A stretch of 12,943 nt of DNA from the NCBI GenBank assembly GCA_946534455.1, contig CAMNCR010000099.1, positions 1-12,943 on the forward strand. The letters run 5' to 3'. The stretch is from an uncultured Clostridia bacterium. GTDB lineage: Bacteria; Bacillota; Clostridia; Christensenellales; Aristaeellaceae. Of the stretch, positions 7,406-12,943 are shown in pieces. The position numbers were made by a program, and so were the translations under genes. The notes under the pieces are model-generated. The model made no database searches and was not told where the DNA came from. It saw only the letters and a list, made by a program, of their open reading frames with translations. The number at the start of each line of letters is the position of its first letter. Within the stretch, counting starts at the first letter, position 1.

Positions 7406-7561
7406 GCACCCATCGGAAAGGGTATGTTTCAGTTTAGGTCGGCAGGAGGGCTCTTTTTGGGTGTCTTCGGAATGTCGGCCGCTCTGTCTGTCTCCTGAGC
7501 GGGATGATACCCGTCTGAGAAAAGCGACTTTGTCGCCATTTTATGAAGGAGGGTTCCCTTT
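7406..7561 (+). promoter_or_regulatory. 5' leader of the second CUT1 operon
   Basis: Non-coding leader with a possible long-range stem CAGGAG/CTCCTG (7443-7448 with 7492-7497) and local hairpins CGGG/CCCG (7500-7513) and GCGAC-TTT-GTCGC (7524-7536). AAGGAGG at 7546-7552 is 9 bp before ATG 7562. No known riboswitch class is recognised, and it is not visibly homologous to the leader of the first operon. Confidence 0.4.
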
Positions 7562-8794
7562 ATGAAGAAACTGGTTGCTCTGGCTCTCACGCTGGCGCTC
7601 GTTCTGATGAGCGTCGGTGCCCTGGCGGATCTGGTTATCTGCCAGAACAAGGTTGAAATCACCACCCAGATGGAAGCCTATGCCAAGCTGTATGAAGAAA
7701 AGACCGGCGTTCCGGTGAAGGTCATCACAGGCGGAGGATCTTCCGACTACAACACCGTGCTGAAGGCTGAAATGCAGTCCGGCCGCGAGCCTGACATCTG
7801 GGTCATCGAAGGCCCCAGCTCCTATGAGCTCTGGAAGGACAAGATTGCCGATCAGGCCGGCGCGGACTGGGTGCAGTACACCGCGGCCGCCTACATGGAC
7901 GGCGACAAGGTCGTTGGCTTCCCCGTGGCTGTGGAAGGCTACGGCATGGCCTACAACAAGAACATCCTGGACAAGGCCGGGATCGATCCCGCGACCCTGA
8001 CCAACTACGACGCCTATGCTGCGGCTTTCGAGAAGCTGGACAGCATGAAGGATGAGCTGGGCCTGGATATGGTCGTTTCCATGGTCGCCGGCACCGTGCC
8101 CGGCATGACCTGGGTGACCGGCCTGCACAACTTCAACGTGTATCTGACCGTGGGCAACGAGCGGAACGACACCACCTACATCGACCAGGTGCTGGCCGGC
8201 AAGGTGGACCCCGAGCGTTTCCATCAGTACTGCCAGTATGTGGCGCTGCTGTTCAAGTACAGCGATCCCGACATGCTGATCAACGGCACCCAGGACAGCC
8301 AGCTGGCTGCCTTCGCCAACGGAAAGGCTGCCTTCTATCATCAGGGCAACTGGATGGATCCCAGCCTGGTCGCGCTGAATCCTGATTTCGAAATCGCCTA
8401 CGCGCCCCATGCCTTCCTGCATGAGGACACCGACGGCATCCTGGTCAATCCTCCGTCCTGGTACGTGGTCAACGAGAACGGCAACAAGGACGAAGCCATT
8501 GCCTATCTGAACTACCTGGCCACCTCTGAGGACGGCGCGAACTACATGGTCAACGAAGCGGCCATGGTGCCCGCCTTCACCAACGTGACTCTGGCTCCCG
8601 CCACGCCCCTGTCCAAGAGCGTCATGGAGTGGAACGCCGCCGGCAAGACCTATGACTGGCAGCAGTACAAGCTCCCGGACGGCTTCGGCATGGGCACCCT
8701 GGGCCCGATCTACGAGCTGCTGGCCTCCGGCGCCATCGATGTGGACGCCTTCGAAGCCATGATGATCGAAGCCATCGCGGGTATCGCCAAGTAA
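7562..8794 (+). CDS. CUT1 ABC transporter sugar-binding protein (second operon)
   Basis: Extracytoplasmic binding protein of a second CUT1 importer, 410 residues. The signal peptide starts MKKLVALALTLALVL, nearly the same as that of the first operon's binding protein, and is probably cut by signal peptidase I at ALA|DL after residue 22; no lipobox is present. The mature chain shows typical family segments: KLYEEKTGVPVKVITGGG, EMQSGREPDIWVIEG, KVVGFPVAVEGYGMAYNK, NGKAAFYHQGNW and the late AIAYLNYLATSEDGANY. Outside the signal peptide it shows little similarity to the first binding protein, so it likely binds a different sugar. The operon also encodes two permeases and a GH13 alpha-glucosidase, so an alpha-glucoside such as an isomalto-oligosaccharide is the best guess. 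Confidence 0.92.
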   Translation: MKKLVALALTLALVLMSVGALADLVICQNKVEITTQMEAYAKLYEEKTGVPVKVITGGGSSDYNTVLKAEMQSGREPDIWVIEGPSSYELWKDKIADQAGADWVQYTAAAYMDGDKVVGFPVAVEGYGMAYNKNILDKAGIDPATLTNYDAYAAAFEKLDSMKDELGLDMVVSMVAGTVPGMTWVTGLHNFNVYLTVGNERNDTTYIDQVLAGKVDPERFHQYCQYVALLFKYSDPDMLINGTQDSQLAAFANGKAAFYHQGNWMDPSLVALNPDFEIAYAPHAFLHEDTDGILVNPPSWYVVNENGNKDEAIAYLNYLATSEDGANYMVNEAAMVPAFTNVTLAPATPLSKSVMEWNAAGKTYDWQQYKLPDGFGMGTLGPIYELLASGAIDVDAFEAMMIEAIAGIAK

Positions 8795-8813
8795 TTCAAT
8801 CCCGTATCTTTCC

Positions 8814-8857
8814 GGGGACGGCTTTCGGAGGTTCCACTCTGGAGCCGTCCCCTTTTT
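8814..8857 (+). terminator. Strong hairpin with T-tract between the binding-protein and permease genes
   Basis: GGGGACGGCT (8814-8823) pairs perfectly with AGCCGTCCCC (8843-8852) and is followed by five T's. By sequence it is a good intrinsic terminator, yet it sits inside the operon directly after the binding-protein gene. It would let only part of transcription reach the permease and glycosidase genes. Confidence 0.82.
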
Positions 8858-8882
8858 GCTTCATGAAAAACCTGTCAAAAAA

Positions 8883-8906
8883 AGGGCCAGAAGGCCCTCT
8901 GGGAGG
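8883..8906 (+). promoter_or_regulatory. Hairpin abutting the ribosome binding site of the third permease gene
   Basis: AGGGCC (8883-8888) and GGCCCT (8893-8898) form a 6-bp stem with an AGAA loop. It ends two bases before the Shine-Dalgarno GGGAGG (8901-8906). The position of GGGAGG decides the start: ATG 8909 would leave 2 bp, ATG 8915 leaves 8 bp. Seven A's (8877-8883) run into the stem. Confidence 0.5.
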
Positions 8907-8914
8907 ATATGTCC

Positions 8915-9814
8915 ATGTCCAGCAAGCAAAAGCGGAAGCTGACAGAATTTCTGTTTCTTCTGCCCACGCTGATCGCCTTTGTGATGGTGATCATCATCCC
9001 CTTCATTTACGGTATCTATTATTCCTTTACGGACTGGCAGGGAACCGGCGCGGCGACCAAAAATGTCGGCTTTGACAACTACGCCGTGATCTTTCAGGAC
9101 GCGGGCTTCCTGCATTCCTTTCTGATCACGCTGCTGTTCACCGTGCTGAATGTGATCACGGTCAACGTGGTGGCGTTCGTGATTTCCCTGCTGGTCACCA
9201 GTGAAATCCGCGGCAGGAACGTATACCGGGCAGGCTTCTTCGTGCCGAACCTGATCGGCGGTATCGTGCTGGGCCTGGTCTGGCAGTTCATCTTTTCCAA
9301 CATTCTGCCCTCCATCGGCCAGTCCCTGGGCTGGAGCGCGCTCAGCAAGTCGCTGCTGACCAACAAGGATACCGTCATGGGAACCATGGTCACGGTGAAC
9401 ACCTGGCAGTATGCCGGCTATATCATGCTGATCTATGTCGCCTCCATTCAGGGCATTTCCAAGTCCGTGCTGGAGGCGGCCGAGGTGGACGGTGCGCGCT
9501 ACTGGACGCGGATCACGAAAATTCAGATTCCGCTGATGGCCAACGCCTTCACCATCTCCCTGTTCCTGACCCTCACCAATTCCTTCAAGATGTACGACGT
9601 GAACGTGGCGCTGACCAACGGCGGCCCCGTGGGGATGTTCATGGGCAAGCCGGTGCAGGCCTCCGAGCTGCTGGCGCTGAACATCTATCAGACCGCCTTC
9701 AAGTACAACAACATGGCGCAGGGCCAGGCCAAAGCGGTGATCTTCTTCGTTGTGCTGACCATCTTCTCGATCATTCAGGTGTCCTACAACAAGTCGAAGG
9801 AGGTTGAAGCATAA
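8915..9814 (+). CDS. CUT1 ABC transporter permease, MalF/UgpA type (second operon)
   Basis: Inner-membrane permease of the second sugar importer, 299 residues. The first membrane segment is near 11-35 (FLFLLPTLIAFVMVIIIPF), followed by YYSFTDWQG, a standard motif after the first helix of MalF/UgpA proteins. The EAA loop is at 187-206 (LEAAEVDGARYWTRITKIQIP) and LTNGGP at 233-238. I chose ATG 8915 over the in-frame ATG two codons upstream (8909), because only 8915 has proper spacing to GGGAGG. The stop codon overlaps the next start by one base (TAATG at 9812-9816), so translation of the two permeases is coupled. Confidence 0.94.
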   Translation: MSSKQKRKLTEFLFLLPTLIAFVMVIIIPFIYGIYYSFTDWQGTGAATKNVGFDNYAVIFQDAGFLHSFLITLLFTVLNVITVNVVAFVISLLVTSEIRGRNVYRAGFFVPNLIGGIVLGLVWQFIFSNILPSIGQSLGWSALSKSLLTNKDTVMGTMVTVNTWQYAGYIMLIYVASIQGISKSVLEAAEVDGARYWTRITKIQIPLMANAFTISLFLTLTNSFKMYDVNVALTNGGPVGMFMGKPVQASELLALNIYQTAFKYNNMAQGQAKAVIFFVVLTIFSIIQVSYNKSKEVEA

Positions 9815-10713
9815 TGGCAAAGCAAGCTGCGGCCCCCATCGAAAGAATGGCCGGTTCCAAGCCTCACAAGGGCCGGCGGATCGCGCTGGAGATTGTGACG
9901 TTCCTGCTGTTCGTGCTGTTCATGATGCCGTTCATCATCGTCATCTTCAACTCCATGCGTACCAACGCGGATATCATCAATCAGCCCGTGGGCCTGCCGA
10001 CGAGCCTCGGCCAGTTCTGGACGAACATCACGGAGATCTGGAACAATCCGACCTTCAACTTCCTGTCCGCGCTGCGGGATTCCGTGATCATCACGGTGCT
10101 GTCCCTGGCGGTGATCTCCATCTTCTCCTCCATGGCGGCCTGGGTGCTGGTGCGGAACAAGACGCGCTGGTCCAACCTCATTTTCCTGGGCTATGTCGCC
10201 GCCATGGTGATTCCCTTCCAGGTGGTCATGTTCCCCCTGCTGACCTGGTTCCGCACGGTGGGCAACTTCCTGGGCATCCCCATGCTGCGGTCCTATCAGG
10301 GCATCATCTTTGCCTATCTGGGCTTCGGTGAAGCCATGTCGATCTTCATCTTCCACGGCTTCATCAAGGGCGTTCCGCTGGAGCTGGAGGAGGCCGCGGA
10401 TATCGACGGCTGCTCCCGGGCGGGCACCTTCTTCCGGATCGTGCTGCCGCTGCTGCAGCCCGTGTTCGTGACGGTGCTGGTGCTCAACGGCCTGTGGATC
10501 TGGAACGACTATCTGCTGCCCCTGCTGGTGCTGGGCTCCAGCGGCACCATCCGGACGATTCCGCTGGCGGTGCAGGGCTTCAACGGTGCCTATGTCAAGC
10601 AGTGGCACCTGATCATGACCTCCACGCTGCTGGCCATGCTGCCGATCATCATTCTCTATCTGTTTGCGCAGAAGTATATTGTCCAGGGCATGGTGGACGG
10701 TTCCATCAAATAA
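9814..10713 (+). CDS. CUT1 ABC transporter permease, MalG/UgpE type (second operon)
   Basis: Second permease subunit of the importer, 299 residues. The first membrane helix is near 25-46 (EIVTFLLFVLFMMPFIIVIF) and is followed by NSMRTNADI, where MalG-type proteins have NSFK. The EAA loop is at 193-212 (EEAADIDGCSRAGTFFRIVLP), and the LNGLWIWNDYLLP segment at 224-236 is typical. The C-terminus (QGMVDGSIK) matches the family ending. AAGGAGG at 9797-9803 is 10 bp before the start. No ATPase gene follows; the next gene is the GH13 alpha-glucosidase after a 60-bp gap holding a hairpin. Confidence 0.95.
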   Translation: MAKQAAAPIERMAGSKPHKGRRIALEIVTFLLFVLFMMPFIIVIFNSMRTNADIINQPVGLPTSLGQFWTNITEIWNNPTFNFLSALRDSVIITVLSLAVISIFSSMAAWVLVRNKTRWSNLIFLGYVAAMVIPFQVVMFPLLTWFRTVGNFLGIPMLRSYQGIIFAYLGFGEAMSIFIFHGFIKGVPLELEEAADIDGCSRAGTFFRIVLPLLQPVFVTVLVLNGLWIWNDYLLPLLVLGSSGTIRTIPLAVQGFNGAYVKQWHLIMTSTLLAMLPIIILYLFAQKYIVQGMVDGSIK

Positions 10714-10725
10714 TCAGATCATGCG

Positions 10726-10755
10726 GCACGGCAGGCTGGAGGCGGCCTGCCGTGC
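10726..10755 (+). terminator. Hairpin between the permease and alpha-glucosidase genes
   Basis: GCACGGCAGGC (10726-10736) pairs perfectly over 11 bp with GCCTGCCGTGC (10745-10755), with an 8-nt loop. Only a short ctttat follows, so termination would be weak; it may be an attenuator or mRNA-protecting hairpin ahead of the GH13 gene. Confidence 0.6.
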
Positions 10756-10773
10756 CTTTATGGAGGAACAGCA

Positions 10774-12450
10774 ATGAATCAGGAAAAAAGAACCTGGTGG
10801 AAAGAGGCGGTCGTATATCAGATCTATCCCCGCAGCTTCGCGGACTCCAACGGGGACGGCATCGGGGATCTGAAGGGCATTACGGCGCATCTGGACTATC
10901 TGAAGAATCTGGGCATCGACGTCATCTGGGTTTCCCCGGTGTACGCCTCGCCCAACCATGATAACGGCTACGATATTTCCGATTACCGGGCCATCATGAA
11001 GGAATTCGGCACCATGGAGGATTTTGACGAGATGCTGCGGGAGATCCATGCCCGGGGCATGAAGCTGGTGATGGATCTGGTGGCCAACCATTCCTCCGAT
11101 GAGCATGCCTGGTTCATCGAAAGCCGGAAGGGAAAGGACAATCCCTACCGGGATTACTATATCTGGCAGGACGGCAAAAACGGCAATCCGCCCAACAACT
11201 GGGGCTCCTGCTTCTCCGGCTCCGCCTGGGAATGGGATGAAGCCAGCGGCCAGTACTACCTGCATCTGTTCACGAAGGAGCAGCCGGATCTGAACTGGGC
11301 GAACCCGAAGGTCCGGGAGGGCGTCTATGACATGATGCGCTGGTGGTGCGACAAGGGCGTGGACGGCTGGCGGATGGATGTCATCGGCATGATCGGCAAG
11401 GAAAACTTTGACGACGGCGCGGTGGCGCCCGGCGCGCTCTACGGCAGCTTTGAAAAATCCTGCATGCACACGGAGACCACCCATCGCTATCTGCGGGAGA
11501 TGCGGCGGGAGGTGCTGGACCGCTACGATCTGCTGACCGTCGGCGAGGCGGGCGGCACCACGGAAAGCGCCATCCGCTACGCCAATGAGGACGGGTCCGA
11601 GCTGGACATGATCTTCTCCTTTGAGCACAACGACGGGCTGAACGACGGCACGGAGCTGGGAAAATGGAGCGACCACGGAGCGCCGCTGGCGGACGTGCGC
11701 CGGCCCATGAACCGCTGGCAGACCGCGCTGCAGGGCAGGGCCTGGAATACGGTGTACCTGGGCAACCATGACCAGCCCCGGCAGGTCAGCCGCTACGGCA
11801 ATGACAGCGAGCTCTTCCGCGCCCGCAGCGCCAAGATGCTGGCGACGCTGATCCACATGATGCGCGGAACGCCCTATGTCTATCAGGGCGAGGAGCTGGG
11901 CATGACGAACATCTACTTCACCGATGTCAGCCAGTATGACGATGTGGAGGTTCACAACGCCTGGAAGCAGTGGGTGGAAACCGGCCGGGTGGACGGACAG
12001 GACATGCTGCGCTACTTCGCCCGCATTGCCCGGGACAATGCCCGGACGCCCATGCAGTGGAACACGGAGAAGAACGCCGGCTTCACCACCGGCACCCCGT
12101 GGCTGCCGGTGAACCGCAACTATCTGCTGATCAACGCGGAGGACGAGGTGCGGGACCCGGACAGCGTCTATCACTATTACCGGAAGCTCATCGAGCTGCG
12201 GCACAGCCATGATATCATCGTCTACGGCTCCTTCATCCCCCTGCTGGAGGAGGATCCCAACGTCTACGCCTACGCGCGGGAGCTGGACGGGGAGCGGCTG
12301 GTCGTCATGCTGAACTGGACGGATCACAAGGTGCCCTGCACCCTGGCGGAGGAGGAAGGCGGGGAGGAGCTCATCTCCAACTATCCCAGCCATCAGGCCG
12401 GGATCCTGCAGCCCTATGAGGCCCGCGTGCTGCTGCGCCGGAAGGCATAA
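10774..12450 (+). CDS. GH13 alpha-glucosidase, oligo-1,6-glucosidase type
   Basis: 558-residue cytoplasmic glycoside hydrolase of family 13, matching the usual length of oligo-1,6-glucosidase/dextran glucosidase/trehalose-6-phosphate hydrolase relatives. Motifs in order: VVYQIYPRSF (13-22), a calcium-loop sequence DSNGDGIGDL (24-33), region I DLVANHSS (101-108), QPDLNW (170-175), region II DGWRMDVI with nucleophile Asp202, region III TVGEAGG with acid/base Glu258, region IV GNHDQPR with Asp333, and ARTPMQW (423-429). Val203 directly after the nucleophile is associated in this family with alpha-1,6 preference. There is no signal peptide. GGAGG lies 7 bp before the ATG. As the last enzyme in a CUT1 operon it probably hydrolyses imported alpha-glucosides. 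Trehalose-6-phosphate hydrolase is less likely because the operon has an ABC importer, not a phosphotransferase system. Confidence 0.92.
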   Translation: MNQEKRTWWKEAVVYQIYPRSFADSNGDGIGDLKGITAHLDYLKNLGIDVIWVSPVYASPNHDNGYDISDYRAIMKEFGTMEDFDEMLREIHARGMKLVMDLVANHSSDEHAWFIESRKGKDNPYRDYYIWQDGKNGNPPNNWGSCFSGSAWEWDEASGQYYLHLFTKEQPDLNWANPKVREGVYDMMRWWCDKGVDGWRMDVIGMIGKENFDDGAVAPGALYGSFEKSCMHTETTHRYLREMRREVLDRYDLLTVGEAGGTTESAIRYANEDGSELDMIFSFEHNDGLNDGTELGKWSDHGAPLADVRRPMNRWQTALQGRAWNTVYLGNHDQPRQVSRYGNDSELFRARSAKMLATLIHMMRGTPYVYQGEELGMTNIYFTDVSQYDDVEVHNAWKQWVETGRVDGQDMLRYFARIARDNARTPMQWNTEKNAGFTTGTPWLPVNRNYLLINAEDEVRDPDSVYHYYRKLIELRHSHDIIVYGSFIPLLEEDPNVYAYARELDGERLVVMLNWTDHKVPCTLAEEEGGEELISNYPSHQAGILQPYEARVLLRRKA

Positions 12451-12487
12451 GGCCTTCCGCGCGCTTCAGCGGGGCTCAGCGGAAGAA
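12439..12487 (+). other. Overlapping inverted repeats at the end of the GH13 gene
   Basis: CGGAAGGC (12439-12446) pairs with GCCTTCCG (12452-12459) around the GH13 stop codon. The right arm can instead pair downstream: CTTCCGC (12454-12460) with GCGGAAG (12479-12485). Both folds use the same bases, so they exclude each other. No T-tract follows, so this is not a standard terminator. The gap from 12451 to the next start holds no other feature I can support. Confidence 0.4.
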
Positions 12488-12554
12488 GATGAAAGAACCG
12501 GAAACTGCCAGACGGGGCATGGACTGCGTATATCCATATGGAGACATCATTCTG

Positions 12555-12561
12555 AAGGAGG
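12555..12561 (+). promoter_or_regulatory. Shine-Dalgarno site deciding the start of the double-glycine peptide
   Basis: AAGGAGG touches an ATG at 12562 with no spacing. The next in-frame start, GTG 12571, is 9 bp away, the usual distance, so GTG is preferred. Confidence 0.7.
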
Positions 12562-12570
12562 ATGACAGCG

Positions 12571-12807
12571 GTGGAACAGAAGAACAACGTACAGGAGCTG
12601 AGTCTGGACGAAATGGACAAGGTTTCCGGCGGAGCCGTCTTCGAGCCCAGGACCGGCGTATGGGAGCTGATCGATGACAGAACCGGGAATGTGATTGGAA
12701 CCTTTACCAGCATGGATGCGCTGACGGAAGCCATCGATCAGACAGAGCAGAGCGCCCGGGTCATCGACTTGGCTGAGCTCCAGAAAATGAGGGGCCAGGG
12801 CCAATGA
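12571..12807 (+). CDS. Small protein with a double-glycine leader (bacteriocin/RiPP-like precursor)
   Basis: A 78-residue protein if read from GTG 12571, 81 if from ATG 12562. Its N-terminus, QELSLDEMDKVSGGA (residues 8-22), matches the leader of peptides exported and cut by C39-peptidase ABC transporters: ELS, hydrophobic residues at regular spacing, and GG at 20-21. Cleavage there would release a 57-residue product. That product has no cysteine and few Ser/Thr in clusters, so lanthipeptide or disulfide types are unlikely. It contains VWELIDDRTGNVIGTF, which looks like a beta hairpin, then a helix-like stretch DALTEAIDQTEQSARVIDLAELQKM. No C39 transporter or modifying enzyme is in the window. 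It lies downstream of the GH13 gene and upstream of a strong terminator. The leader assignment is by motif; the job of the product is unknown. Confidence 0.72.
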   Translation: MEQKNNVQELSLDEMDKVSGGAVFEPRTGVWELIDDRTGNVIGTFTSMDALTEAIDQTEQSARVIDLAELQKMRGQGQ

Positions 12808-12875
12808 AGCCGCCTGGATATCCGTTCACACATTTCAGCTTGTTCCTGCTGCAGGGCCTGATCCTGATCGGTTGA
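12804..12875 (+). CDS. Possible 23-residue hydrophobic peptide overlapping the previous stop
   Basis: An ATG at 12804 overlaps the stop of the double-glycine peptide gene as ATGA. It opens a 23-codon frame starting MKPPGYPFTHF and ending in the hydrophobic stretch FSLFLLQGLILIG. GAGGGG lies 9 bp upstream. The overlap is a common sign of translational coupling, and the frame ends just before the shared terminator. So short a frame could easily arise by chance; no known family is recognised. Confidence 0.25.
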   Translation: MKPPGYPFTHFSLFLLQGLILIG

Positions 12876-12882
12876 ACAGCAA

Positions 12883-12932
12883 AACGGAGCTTTCTTCCAC
12901 CTCCTCAGGGGTCGAAAGCTCCGTTTTTTTTT
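12883..12932 (+). terminator. Strong intrinsic terminator
   Basis: AACGGAGCTTTC (12883-12894) pairs perfectly over 12 bp with GAAAGCTCCGTT (12914-12925), and T's run on to 12932. It closes the transcript carrying the small double-glycine peptide. Confidence 0.92.
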
Positions 12933-12943
12933 GCAGCGGCTTC

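Noticed and set aside
8863..9075. Small plus-strand frame across the third permease start
   Set aside because: It overlaps the certain permease gene in another frame, and its translation resembles no protein.
10714..12393. Minus-strand open frame opposite the GH13 gene
   Set aside because: The plus-strand gene carries all GH13 catalytic motifs; the antisense frame shows no domain and no convincing ribosome site.
12506..12540. Possible promoter (TATATC and CATATG) for the double-glycine peptide gene
   Set aside because: AT-rich -10-like hexamers are present, but no acceptable -35 box lies 16-18 bp upstream, so I do not list it.

Overview
The window looks like chromosomal DNA of a carbohydrate-fermenting Clostridia-type bacterium (Bacillota), probably from a gut or rumen. 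The reasons are GC-rich coding sequence, near-consensus AAGGAGG ribosome binding sites, sigma-A-type promoters, GC-rich hairpin terminators with T-tracts, and several glycan-uptake genes on one strand. Both sugar-binding proteins have signal peptidase I signals instead of a lipobox, which is unusual for Bacillota. No rRNA, tRNA, CRISPR array, insertion sequence or phage gene was recognised. The lineage call is an inference from style, not from a marker gene. All genes are on the + strand.

Layout: (1) 1-3256: the 3' part of an Opp/Dpp-type ABC ATPase gene, then a cytoplasmic GH3 beta-glucosidase and a strong terminator. (2) 3333-6747: a CUT1 sugar-import operon (binding protein, then two permeases). 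It has its own promoter, a structured leader of about 220 nt, a hairpin after the binding-protein gene and a terminator at the end. (3) 6778-7353: a small secreted protein of unknown function built from two similar beta-rich halves. (4) 7377-12450: a second CUT1 operon with promoter, leader, binding protein, strong hairpin/terminator, two permeases, another hairpin, and a cytoplasmic GH13 alpha-glucosidase of the oligo-1,6-glucosidase type. (5) 12451-12932: a small protein with a double-glycine leader (ELSLDEMDKVSGG), a possible 23-residue hydrophobic peptide overlapping its stop codon, and a strong terminator.

How the genes fit together: beta-linked oligosaccharides, perhaps taken up by the Opp-type system cut by the left edge, would be hydrolysed inside the cell by the GH3 enzyme. 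Alpha-linked (isomalto-type) oligosaccharides would enter through the second CUT1 system and be cut by the GH13 enzyme. The substrate of the first CUT1 system is not evident. Neither CUT1 operon encodes an ATPase, so a shared MsmK/UgpC-type ATPase elsewhere is expected. In both operons a stable hairpin sits directly after the binding-protein gene, which fits making more binding protein than permease.

The least explained parts are the double-glycine peptide with its overlapping mini-ORF, the folded leader at 3391-3438, and the duplicated secreted protein.
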